From Trichobilharzia regenti (lineage: Eukaryota; Platyhelminthes; Trematoda; Strigeidida; Schistosomatidae): a DNA stretch of 64,000 nt. The notes under the pieces are model-generated. The model worked only from the letters and a program-made list of their open reading frames with translations, was not told where the DNA came from and ran no database searches. Location of the stretch: positions 42,656,352-42,720,351 of the forward strand of contig OX235270.1 of the NCBI GenBank assembly GCA_944472135.2, given 5' to 3'. A program made the position numbers and the translations under genes. This document shows positions 20,349 through 31,470 of this stretch, in pieces; the stretch's first letter is position 1, and each line of letters begins with the position of its first letter.

Positions 20349-23300
20349 ACCTCGCCAGATACTAGCTTGCTAGGCTACTAGCTTACTAGTTTTCTCGCCG
20401 GTCCCAAGCCCGGGTAAAGAGGGAGGGTTGGGGCGTGGTGCTAGCAACTCCACCCCTGTAAAACAACCAAATCGCTACAGAAACTTCAACGAATAAATAT
20501 ATTAAAAATTCTAAAAACATAAGCAATAGCCTTACTTTTCGCTGGAATCGGGGAAGTGAAATGACGCAGGCTGGTGAAAGCCTTCGGGAAGCCAGTCAGC
20601 CGATGTGCCTTCTTTCGATGAAAGCAAAAGTAAGGATGGGTACCTGGAATGTTCGCACAATGTACGAAACTGGAAAGGCTGCCCAGATAGCCGCTGAAAT
20701 GAGAAGGTACAGAATAGAAGTGTTGGGAATCTGCGAAAGCAGATGGAACGGAACTGGAAGGTGCCAACTACCTACTGGAGAGACAGTAATTTATTCCGGC
20801 CACCCAGAGGACAACCACGAGCACACCGAGGGAGTGGCCATCATGATGTCACCAACAGCAGCCAAAGCTCTCATGCAGTGGGAACCAATCTCCTCCAGGA
20901 TAATGACAGCCAGGTTCAACTCAAAAGGAAGGAAAGTTACAGTCATTCAATGCTATGCGCCTACAAACGTCTCAGAACAAGAGAAGAAGGAGGCGTTCTA
21001 CAGACAACTACAAACAATAATGGACAACGTCCCAAATGGCGATATCAAAATCCTGATGGGCGACATGAATGCGAAGCTGGGAGGAGACAACACAGGAAGA
21101 GAACTCACCATGGGTCGTGAGGCCCTCGGTGAAATGAACGACAATGGTGAACTCTTCTCAGACTTCTGCGCCTTCAATGATTTGGTGATTGGCGGTAGTG
21201 TGTTCAAACACAAGGATATACACAAGACGACATGGATTTCACCAGATGGAAACACAAAAACCAAATAGACTTCATCTCAATTTCAAGAAAGTGGAGACGG
21301 AGCCTACTGGACACAAGGTCAAGGAGAGGAGCAGATGTGGGTTCAGACCACTATCTAGTACAAGGGACTTTCAAGGTGAAACTAAAAGCCTCGAGGATAG
21401 CTGGGGATAGGCCACAATGCAAGTTCAACACTCAATTACTGAAGGACACAACCACAAAAGACACTTTCACTGCAACTGTCAGAGCAAAGCAGGAAACACT
21501 ACGCGACATCACTGAAGAATCATGCGTGGAAGAACATTGGAAGTCTCTGAAGGCGATTCTCAACGAAACGTGTTCAACGGTTCTAGGAAGAAAGAAGAGA
21601 CAAGACAAGGAATGGCTCTCAACGGACACTTGGAAATTAATAGAGGAGAGGAGAATGGTGAAAGAGAAAATGATTCAATGCAAGGACGGAGGAGAGAAAG
21701 AGACGCTATGCTCAACTTACACAGCACTGGACAAAGAAGTGAAGAAGAGTGCTAGGAAGGACAAAAGACGATTCTACGACAATCTGGCCACTGAAGCTGA
21801 AAGGCAGCAGGCAAAAGGGACCTGAGGACACTATATCAGATAACCAAATCTCTATCCGGGAAGAGATCAACACAAGCGAAACCTATAAAAGACAGCCAAG
21901 GGAACCCAATTACCAAGGAAGAAAAACAGATTAAACAATGGGCGGATCACTTCAAAGGATTACTGAACTGATAAATAAACTACACCACTTTTAAAACCTA
22001 GTGTTTTCATTTGAACATCGCTCTAACTAAGACACATTCCCGCTAAATAATTTTTTTATTCTTTAACGTTCTCTGGAAGGAGGGAAAGGTGCCTACTGAC
22101 TGGGGGAAAGGTTACCTCGTGAAACTACCAAAGAAGGGCGACTTACGCCTCACTCTGCAAGAACTGGCGAGGAATCATGCTCCTGTTGACGCCAAGTAAA
22201 ATCCTGAGTCGCATCATACTGGAGGGAATAAAGGACGCACTGGATACAGAATTCCGACCAGAACAAGCTGGATTCAGGAAAGTCAGGCAACCCCACCTTG
22301 TAAACAAAAATTGCTAAAGAAACTTCAGTATGATGAACCTCCTTGCACCAAAAGGCAAATCATGTTCTGACCAAATTGCAACTCCACGAATCATCACCAC
22401 AGAACAAAGCATGGAGTGGCAATCAAACCTCTACCTCAACTTTACAGACTTACACTTTTAGAAGGCCTTCGACAGCGTTGACTGCGAAGTAATTTGGAAA
22501 TTACTCGAGTACTATGGCGTACCCGAAATATTCATCAACCTTATTCAACAGCTGTACAACAAAGACACATGTCAAGTGATCCACAACGGAAAACTCAGAG
22601 AGGCGTTTGGAGTAAACAAAGGAGTCAGACAAGGGTGATTATTATCACCCACGATGATATTCCTAATTGTGGTGGACTGGATTATGCATCACACAGTGGG
22701 AAACGAGAAGACAGGAATATCCTGGACCGACGTGAAGAACCTAGAAGACCTGGATTTCGCGCGTGGATGATTTATGTGTGATGTCACTGTCACAAAATCG
22801 AAGACTTACAAGCGAAAACCAACAAACTGGTCGAAGAAGCAGGTAGTGAAGACAGGACTCCAGGTAAACATAGACAACACGGAGGTTATGAAAATGACCA
22901 ACCAACAACAGCAACAACATCCAACGTCAATCACCATCAACGGGAGGGATTTGAAAGAGGTTACTTCATTCACTCACTTATCTAGGGAGCATTGTCTCAA
23001 CTACAAGCAGTCGGAAAGGACGAGGATGTCAAATTGAGAATCGGGAAGGCGAGAAACACATTCATCATCCTGAAACCAATCTGGAAATCTTCGTCACTCA
23101 GCATCAACAACAAAATTCGGTCGGATTTTCAATACAAACGTCAAATCAGTCAGTTCTTCTATACGGATCAGAAACTTGGCGGGCCACAAAGAATATTTCC
23201 AAAAGGTTGCAGACCTTTATTAGCAACTGTCTTCGCTCAATACTGAAGATCAGATGGCCGGAAAGAATCACCAACAAGGAATTATGGGAACAAACAAAGC

Positions 23301-23602
23301 AAGAACCAATCGCCCAACAAATATGCAGAAGAAAGTGGAGATGGATCGGACACTCGCTGAGTAGGCCGCTGGGTGACATCGCGCGAGCGTCAGGCCATTG
23401 CTCGAGTGGAACCCGAAAGGGAAGCGGCGTGTGGGACGTCAGCGCAAGTGTGACATGGGGGAGATCGTGTGTAGAGGAGTTGAAAGAATATGGACTATAA
23501 TGGATGCAGGCGAAATGTATAGCAGAGGACAGAAGCAAATGAAGACGTGCAGTTGAAGCCCTATGTTCCACTAGGAACCCAAGGGAGCATTAATAAGAAT
23601 AA
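20349..23602 (+). mobile_element. RTE-2 copy B, internally defective RTE inserted in a Penelope-like element
   Basis: The 13-bp ATTATGTCCTCAA occurs at 20336-20348 and 23603-23615, so both ends are fixed. The 5' leader (20349-20560) contains the shared RTE/SINE module. The endonuclease frame starts near 20561 with GTWNVRTMYETGKAAQIAAEM. It shifts by one base near 21258 at an A run and continues to the HFKGLLN segment at 21970. There the RT N-terminal region is replaced by a ~95-nt unrelated, stop-containing sequence (21971-22066). The RT then resumes with frameshifts and stops up to the RRKWRWIGHS region and a short AATAA-type tail. A ~63-bp scar of RTE-1 leader lies at 22288-22350. Confidence 0.9.
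20561..21970 (+). pseudogene. RTE-2 copy B endonuclease region
   Basis: The APE-type endonuclease has GICESRWNGTG, YSGHPEDNHEHTEG, GDMNAKLGGDNTGRE and SDHYLVQG. It reads to 21265 in one frame and from 21232 to 21825 in the next. The single-base loss is in an A run; copy D retains the extra base there. The downstream reading ends at the TGA shared by copies B, C and D. Confidence 0.85.
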
Positions 23603-23615
23603 ATTATGTCCTCAA

Positions 23616-24000
23616 GGGGCACTTTCGTTCTAAGTTCCATTTCTTAGGCAGAAATAATTTCGTTTCTGACTGCCTCTATAGCCATATTTATTGGTATACG
23701 TGTATATAAACTGACAGTGTCAAAATTAGCCATTTTTTCTTCATTATCTAATTTTAATGTATCTAATCTATGTTTTAGTTCATAAGAATTTTTTAGTCTA
23801 GATTTTGAGTGGCTTTTATACCATAGCTAAATATTTAGATAATTCATAAGTAGGTGAATTTCTAAAATCGACTCTAGGTCTAACTTTAACAACACCATAC
23901 ATCCTACCATATTACGTTAGTTTATTTCAAATACCATACAGTGATGCAGTATCAGCAACTGGATGACAGCATAGAAGAGGTGATAATTATTCATCTTTTA
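23616..24000 (-). pseudogene. Penelope-like element copy 1: RT N-terminal part
   Basis: This is the continuation of the Penelope-like element interrupted by RTE-2 copy B. The minus strand shows PRVDFRNSPTYELSKYLA and, with frame changes, a FDTVSLYT-type RT motif followed by a PINMAIEAV-like segment. It is rich in stops. The 5' limit is unclear. Confidence 0.6.
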
Positions 24001-24783
24001 GGCTGTATTCTTCACTCGTTTTTGTCATACTTAGTTTGAAATTTTGTCCAATTTGTTAATACTTCATCCTTTATTCGTCCAATTTTCACTTTTATCTAGT
24101 CACTTTCTTCTTACATTTTGTGTAACATTGTGATGGGCGCCTGGTTGTTTCGAACAAAATAAATAATTAAATGGGGTATCAGTCACGATTATACTATAGT
24201 TTGTTATCTTACGTTTGGGTGACCTTCTGTCATTATCACTAGTACCACTTAATATATAACAATTTCGAGTAAAATTCAAGTCATCCATTGATAAAATAGG
24301 TACTAGGGTATATTTCATGGATAATAGGTGAACCGTTTTACTTCCTACGTGTACATAATTGAATTATTCTGTTATTAGACTGATTGGTGGTTATTTTCTC
24401 ATAGCGGTATGAGGCGCTAAATAGTCTTTTGTCCAAGCATAGTCAATACGGTTCCTGCTTATCATATGGTACAGGATTGTTTCATTAAGCTTATTGTTCC
24501 ATTTGTAGAGCAGTTTGATGTCAAACTTTTTGTGTGCTGTTGGCATTCATCACTTTCACAAAGTATACCTGCATTTGTCTGTTAACCTTGCAATTTTACA
24601 TGATTATTATATCGAAATTAAAATAGTCGGTAGAATTGCAAAATGATACCGCCAAGTAATTGGCGGAAAATTTCTTCAGAAAGTTCAATTTCGAATATGT
24701 TAAACGCATAATATTTATATATTCTTGATAATCATTTTGACAAGAAACCTACTTTATATAATTCGATTTGTTTCTTTTTTCAC
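24001..24783. other. No gene recognised
   Basis: AT-rich stretch upstream of the TDP2-like exon. It could hold that gene's 5' UTR and promoter, but no element can be supported. Confidence 0.4.
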
Positions 24784-25029
24784 ATGGTCAGCAATTCACA
24801 GGAACGAAACCCTCGTAAGAGGAAACTGGACGAGTCAGATGTAGTCATCCTCTCAAGTTCTAGTGATCCACTAGACAACAGTCTCAATAAACCAATGTCA
24901 ACTAAAGTCTCAGTGGAGAACATGCCAATACTAACCGTTTTATCATGGAATATTCAGGGCTTGGAGAAATCATGTTTGAACAAACGAATGGAAGCGATCG
25001 CTGCTACTATACAAAAGTATTTTAATTTT
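24784..25029 (+). CDS. TDP2: TDP2-like first coding exon (tyrosyl-DNA phosphodiesterase 2)
   Basis: An ATG-initiated frame of about 80 codons ends at a plausible donor ('acaaaagtatttt'). The last third, ILTVLSWNIQGLEKSCLNKR, matches the first conserved motif of TDP2-type phosphodiesterases (human TDP2 has TWNIDGL at this point). These enzymes remove topoisomerase II peptides from 5' DNA ends in the nucleus. Upstream are a basic stretch (RKRKLDES) and an acidic/hydrophobic VVILSSSSD that resembles a SUMO-interacting motif. The DNA-facing catalytic exons are not seen in the window, so the gene either has very long introns or is broken. Retrotransposon endonucleases here have TWNVRT and lack this N-terminus. 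Confidence 0.6.
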
Positions 25030-26880
25030 TGCGATTTTACGCTTTAAATCGAAATGCATGAAGCGTATATACACACTCTTCAGAATTTAATTAAGCATAC
25101 AGAAAGATAAATATTTGAAGCAAAAACTAAGCTACACTGACATTTGTATGTGATGAAAATGTTGAACCGAATAAACACTTTGATTGGTAAATAGATGTAA
25201 AAAATCGTAGTAACGCATTACACTGAAATTGTTCGAATAAGTGTGACTTTACGCTGGTCTTCGTGTTTGCTGCCAAAAGTTATTTTTAGCTCCAAAACTT
25301 AGTTGTATGTTTATTTATTGTTAATGTATTTGTCTGGTGTATACTCTAGTAATTTCATTCTTACATATCGATAGATAGATGTGTTGGAGCAAAAAAGTTA
25401 TTTTAAGCACCTGAAAATCATCGCTTGACTGACTGTGAAATGTGTAAGTGACCTAATGAAACAACAGCACTATGACCTTCATGGTCGGCAACTAGAATGT
25501 ACGAATTTAGAGTGTAGATAGCTAGCTCCCTGTTGAAATTGTCTTTGAGTCACATTTTAAAATCTCCAATGCCATAATTTGATTAAGTCATTTACTCCAT
25601 ACACAACCTGAATCAACAAGTAAAGTTTTCAAATGGAAAGAATATTTCTGTTTATTTACGTAGGGTCACTGGGAGGGAATAACATGTTTCTCTTTAATAT
25701 TTCCTCATGAATTCCTCAATAAATTGCACTTCACTAGGCACAAGACGATTATGCTTATTCAGATGACTGGTTATAGACTAACAGTTATATCCATCTGTCT
25801 AAAGTGATTAATGTGTGTGTGTGTATGTGATTAAACCCTTTTAAACTGGAATAACTTAACTATAAAAAAAATGCAAATATTTGTTTAATAAATAATTGCT
25901 ATAAAATAAAAGTATAATTGTTTACTCATAAGATATGCGTATATGAGCATAGTTTTTTTCTCCACACAATTAATTGTTTTGCACCAAATACTAAGTATAC
26001 ATTCCTATAATAGAAGAGATTTGTAACTCAGGTGGATGGTTTGCAATTAATAGTGTTCTCTGAGCTCCTTGGTTTAATTGCGGAGCTTTCATCGTCTTTC
26101 TGGACGACATCTTCAGCGCAGTGCGCTCAGTATACATTCCTATGTTTACTGTAAGTGTAGACGGTAGAACACATAAATTGAATGAGCCTGATGAGAAGTC
26201 TGTTGTGTGTTTATTATTTTCTTCTTCTCATGTTTTTAGTTTGCAATCAATTTAACAAACATTAAACAAATAACTTGTATTTATCAATAGTTAGATAGTT
26301 AGTTACATGCCATTTTATGCCTTCCTTTTGCAAAGATTCTCCATTTACTTCATTTTCTCATGTTGTTAACATTTTTAGTTAAACTAAGTATTGCTACTTT
26401 TATTTAGCTATATCCTACTACTTGAGTGTTCTTACAAGTTAGAAACTGTCACACAAGATATGTTATTTTGCAGCACAACTAAGCACCAAGAAAGTAAATA
26501 CTATATATATTCAACTCTTAATCATAAATGTGAACTACTTGTTTTTCGTATGTACACAGAAGTAAGCAACAGTGTGGTGTTTGCTCCAATTCTGTGGTTG
26601 CTGATCATTTGCAAACAAGTCGACTGATGGAAAAGAAAGACAAGTGGATGAAAAGAAAAATTGAAATATGGTATTGACAGCATAAGTAAAGTACCAAAGG
26701 TGGAAAGGTGAAGTCGATAATTCAAAGATTTGAAATAATACCATACGTCACCTTAGAACCCAAGAATACGCGCCTTGTTGATGGTTGTTGTAGTTTGTAG
26801 AATTCTGTCAATACGAAAGTTAATACCAACGACTACAAACCGTAGTAGAGTAGGCTGATATGTGCAATTTTTGAGCCAAA
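25030..26880. other. No gene recognised; one dispersed repeat
   Basis: This would be intron if the TDP2-like gene is active. The only feature I can support is the dispersed repeat at 26050-26113. Confidence 0.4.
26050..26113 (+). repeat. Dispersed 'AATTGCGAAGC' repeat, copy 2
   Basis: Carries 'tttaattgcggagctttcat' and 'tctggacgacatct', aligned with the copies at 14505 and 28818. Similarity extends upstream to about 26005 (aligned with about 28765). Confidence 0.55.
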
Positions 26881-28335
26881 CATTTTGTAATCCCTCCCAT
26901 GCATGGTTGGAAATCAAGGTCTGTAATTGTTAAGTCATCAAGTCCAACTGGTCTCTGTATTCTCCGTCATTGTTGATGGCTAAAGGCTCCAGATAAACCT
27001 CGAATTTCGTATTATCTTGATGCGTGAAAAGTGAGATCAAACTATGAATTAGTACTACTGGTGTCCCCCAAGGTGCTGTAATCTCCTCACTTTTCATTCT
27101 TTCTACATAACTTACTATCTTCAAATGACATTAACTTTGTTAAATATGCTGACGAACTGACTGTATCTTTGCCTGTCGAATGTCAAAGCGACTGCTCCAA
27201 ACTAAATGCCTTTTTTATCAGAAATCATCCAGTGGTCCAAAGAAAACGGTCTAACCTTAAATCCCTCTAAATGCCAAACAGTCAATTTCACCTTTAGGCA
27301 CAAATCTGACCTAAACAAACTGGTAAGCACTCACGAGGTGTGCAACTTAGATGGCACTGAAATTGAAACCAAGTCGGAAATTAAATACCTAGGCGTCACT
27401 CTATCTGCTGATCTTTCCTGGTCGTCTCATATCTTGATGATTTCTAAGAAAATATTCCGTCTTACCTTCTACATCAAGAAGTTAAGACATTCTGGAATAA
27501 CCCAACCCAACTCTTACTCCTAAAATTCGTTAACTCTCGCATTCTGCCCATTATTCTCTATTGTTCCCCTTAGTCTTTCCTGGGCTACTGAAAAAAGACT
27601 ATACCTTATTATGTTAAAGGTTGTCAGCAGGGTGAGCAACGTGCCACTTAACCAGCTTGTTAATATTCTGGTGGACAGGCACGTGGACTCATGTGAAAAA
27701 TGGGCTAAGTCCATTTTATCTGACTCACACCACCATCTTCATTCACAACTCTCCCCTTGTATCTCATCAGGCGAAACCAGAAGCCTATGTAGGAAACTAT
27801 ATGCTCGCACTAGTAGGTACAAAAACTCAACCATACCCTACTTAGCTCGTGTTCTGTGCGATAAAGAAAGCATTAGGCGTGAAACCTTTAACTTATTAAA
27901 TAGTCAGTAGAACAAATAGATCTCGTCTTTCCAACTCATATCATTTATAGGTACAACGTTTTCTCTCTCTCTTTTCCTTTTTCTCTGTTCTGTGTTGCTT
28001 TTTGTTTCCTTTTTCCTTACAAACTCTATTTAAAACATTCTTCTTCTTCCTTTCACACTCTGTATATCTCGACCTTTTGTTACCGCTTACGCTAGTAAAT
28101 ATGCTAGTATCTACTTTTGTAATACCTTCAAACACTGTTCAATTTTTGACTTTGCCACCAACATGCCAATACGTTGTTATCATAACTAACTGAGATTACC
28201 CTTAATCTATGTAGAACTTTATCTATTGTTAATGTACTAACTGGATGCAATACTGTAGTAAAATGCTGAGAATTCCATTGTGTATCACTAGCAGTGTTTT
28301 GGGATAAAGCAAATTACTATTATTATTACTGATAG
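26880..28335 (+). pseudogene. Jockey/CR1-like non-LTR element, RT 3' half
   Basis: Successive frames read TTGVPQGAVIS, then INFVKYADELTVS (the catalytic YADD has become YADE), then the open frame 27206-27523 with GLTLNPSKCQTVNF and KYLGVTLSADLSWS. The C-terminal part continues at 27611-27910 with VNILVDRHVDSCEKWAKSIL and ends in a stop. About 400 bases of 3' UTR and a short TTATTATTA tail near 28318-28335 follow. Stops and frameshifts separate the pieces, and the RT aspartate is lost, so it is dead. Confidence 0.75.
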
Positions 28336-29279
28336 GTCTTCGAACAGGAAGACCATAAGTCATATTAATATGTGTCCATATATTACATATATACATACAT
28401 ATTACGCGTATATTAATAGTGCATTAATTTTTTTGGTTAGAACTATTTAAATTGCATAAGATTCATGCATAACGTATACTTCGGTTTTTATAATCTTCTG
28501 TTTAAGGATTTTGAACAAATGTGGAATACATGAATGCAAGTAAGCGGTAAATTTTCGCATGCATTTCTGATGTTTCTAAACCGTATTTGTGCGATGAAAG
28601 TGCCAGCATGTGCACACAGTTATCTACTTCGAATCGTAATGAAGATGATAGAATAAATAACAGGTCCTTCCCTCCATTTATCCTGGAAAAATGGGATTGG
28701 AAGGGAATCCTGCACTTCCTGTTTGTCAAATGTTAACCTTTAGTTTTAAACCTTCCTAACCAGTATATACAATAATAGAAATTTGTAGCTCAAGTGGATG
28801 ATTTACAATTAGTTATGTTCTCTCAGCTGGTTGATTTAATTGCGAAGCTTCCGTCGTCCTTTTGGACAACATCTACATCTCAGGTTTTAGTATAAAATGA
28901 ACTCATTTGAATTTTCCATGAATGATAGAATTGTGTCTCATGGTATCCATCTTCGTATTGATCATTTTTTATTGACTTGGTATTTGAACTTTCTTGTCAC
29001 GTGATCTACCTTTTATTCGTTGGTAAATTTGGTCAATATTAATATTTTCAAAAGAATGGATACTGAATAATTTTTTCTATAACTTCATCATCAGGCTCTA
29101 TAGTTATATATATATTATAGTGAATTAATGAATTATTGTTATGAATAAAACTATTGTTTAAATAACATCGAATGAATAATATTGATAGGTTACAGGTCAA
29201 TAGCATCAACACAAAATAAGCTGAATGTCAAAAAAATTAGGAAAGATAGTATTCGAAATTCGTGAATTTATAGTCTCTA
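28336..29279. other. No gene recognised; dispersed repeat copy 3
   Basis: AT-rich sequence. A third copy of the dispersed repeat is at 28818-28873. Nothing else is supported. Confidence 0.4.
28818..28873 (+). repeat. Dispersed 'AATTGCGAAGC' repeat, copy 3
   Basis: Contains 'ttgatttaattgcgaagctt' and 'ccgtcgtccttttggacaac', closely resembling the copies at 14505 and 26050. Confidence 0.6.
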
Positions 29280-29785
29280 ATGAAGGCCAGTCAGGGCAGT
29301 AGTAGGGGTTGGACTTGCTTCTTTTGCACACAAAGCACGGGTTGTTTCACACGAAATGCAATAGCTTCTGCTGTTTGAAACATGCAGTACTTCGATTTTT
29401 TTGGCTATTTATTTGGCACTCGGTAGGTGATAGAGAAGGATTCTTCGATGCTGGCTCTTTGGCTGGTTTGCACTAGATGGTCCAATATCGAAATGTTAAT
29501 GGTTTTCAATACACCTTTACTTAGCCATAGTAGGAGATGTTCTCGAGCACTAAAATTCAAGTTCCTAAAGCAACGGCCAATATTACTCGCTCCAAAAGCG
29601 CAGTTGAATTGGTAGATACAATTTGAAGTGGCTAGTCTAGGTACTTTATCTTTCAGTTGAGGTAGCACCATCGGTCTTGTAGAGAACAAGACGCGTAGTT
29701 CGCCTACATTAAAAGTTCCTTGAACTGATTTTCTTAATTCCTTCGTAATTATCTCACTTGGTATATCGCCCTCAAATTGCAGTCG
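29280..29785 (-). pseudogene. Penelope-like element copy 2b: C-terminal RT and GIY-YIG part
   Basis: Read from 29785 downward, the minus strand gives LQFEGDIPSEIITKELRKSV and VLFSTRPMVLPQLKDKVPRL, then CIYQFNCAFGASNIGRCFR and a REHLLLWLSKG segment. This is the end of RT plus the GIY-YIG endonuclease start (CIYxFxC...NIGR). It continues directly the protein of 34298-34780, so one Penelope-like copy was split by RTE-2 copy C. Confidence 0.75.
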
Positions 29786-29808
29786 TATATAATGAAAGCA
29801 AAAATAAG

Positions 29809-31151
29809 GATGGGTACCTGGAATGTTCGCACAATGTACGAAACTGGAAAGGCTGCCCAGGTAGCCGCTGAAATGAGTAGATATGGAATAGAAGTGTTTT
29901 CCAATCTGCGAGAGCAGATGGGACGGATGTGGTAGGAGCCAACTATCAACTGGAGAGACAGTAATTTATTCTGGTCACCCAGAGGACAACCACGAGCACA
30001 CCGAGGGAGTGGCCATCATGATGTCACCAACAGCAGCCAAAGCTCTCATGCAGTGGGAACCAATCTCCTCCAGGATAATAACGGCCAGGTTTAACTCAAA
30101 AGGAAGGAAAGAAGGTTACAATCATTCAATGCTATGCGCCTACAAAGGTCTCAGAACAAGAGAAGAAGGAGAACTTCTTCAGACAATTGCAAACAGTAAT
30201 GGAAAACGTCCAAGTGGCGATATCAGAATCCTGATGGGCGACATGAATGCGAAGCTGGGAGGAGATAAAACAGGAAGAAAACTCACCATGGGTCCCGAGG
30301 CCCTCGGTGAAATGAACGACAGTGGTGAACTCTTCTCAGACTTCTGTGCCTTCAATGATTTGGTGATTGGCGGTAGTGTGTTCAAACACAAGGATATACA
30401 CAAGACGACATGGATTTCACCAGAGGGACACATCAAAAACCAGATAGACTTCATTTCAATCTCAAGAAAGTGGAGACGGAGCCTACTGGACACAACGTCA
30501 AGGAGAGGAGCAGATGTGGGTTCAGACCACTATCTAGTACAAGGGACTTTCAAGGTAAAACTAAAAGCCTCGAGGATAGCTGGGGATAGGCCACAATGCA
30601 AGTTCAACACTCAATTACTGAAGGACACAACCACAAAGGACACTTTCACTGCAACTGTCAGGGCAAAGCAGGAAACACTGCGTGACATCACTGAGGAATC
30701 ATGCATGGAAGACCATTGGAACTCTCTGAAGGCGATTCTCAACGAAACGTGTTCAACGGTTCTAGGAAGAAAGAAGAGATAATACTCGGAATGGCTCTCA
30801 ACGGACACTTGGAAGCTAATCGAGGAGAGGAGAATGGTGAAAGAGAAAATGATTCAATGCAAAGACGGAGGAGAGAAAGAGACGCTATGCTCAACTTACA
30901 CAGCACTGAACAAAGAAGTGAAGAAGAGTGCTAGGAAGGACAAAAGACGATTCTACGACAATCTGGCCACTGAAGCTGATAAGGCAGCAGGCAAAAGGGA
31001 CCTGAGGACACTATATCAGATAACCAAGTCTCTATCCGGGAGGAAATCAACACAAGCGAAACCTATAAAAGACAGCCAAGGGAACCCAATTACCAAGGAA
31101 GAAAAACAGATTAAACAATGGGCGGATCACTTCAAAGGATTACTGAACTGA
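29809..31151 (+). pseudogene. RTE-2 copy C endonuclease region
   Basis: It shows GTWNVRTMYETGKAAQVAAE, HPEDNHEHTEGVAIMMSP, GDMNAKLGGDKTGRK, IGGSVFKHKDIHKTTW and SDHYLVQGTF. The frame is broken near 29930 and at a TAA at 30780. The downstream part 30834-31151 is open to the shared TGA after HFKGLLN. Confidence 0.8.
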
Positions 31152-31470
31152 TAAATAAACTACACCACTTTTAAAACCTAGTGTTTTCATTTGAACATCG
31201 CTCTAACTAAGACACATTCCCGCTAAATAATTTTTTTATTCTTTAACGTTCTCTGGAAGGAGGGAAAGGTGCCTACTGACTGGGGGAAAGGTTACCTCGT
31301 GAAACTACCAAAGAAGGGCGACTTACGCCTCACTCTGCAAGAACTGGCGAGGAATCATGCTCCTGTTGACGCCAAGTAAAATCCTGAGTCGCATCATACT
31401 GGAGGGAATAAAGGACGCACTGGATACAGAATTCCGACCAGAACAAGCTGGAGTCAGGAAAGGCAAATCA

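Noticed and set aside
22280..22300. Loss of the nested RTE-1 in copy B by splicing
   Set aside because: The junctions do not give GT...AG or GC...AG at a position consistent with the retained bases. A GCA microhomology deletion fits.
24900..25029. TDP2-like exon as another retrotransposon endonuclease
   Set aside because: The motif is SWNIQGL rather than TWNVRT. The N-terminus is unlike any element here, and a donor follows directly.
28002..28193. Short protein in the 3' part of the Jockey/CR1-like element
   Set aside because: It is a pyrimidine-rich, low-complexity translation within the likely 3' UTR.
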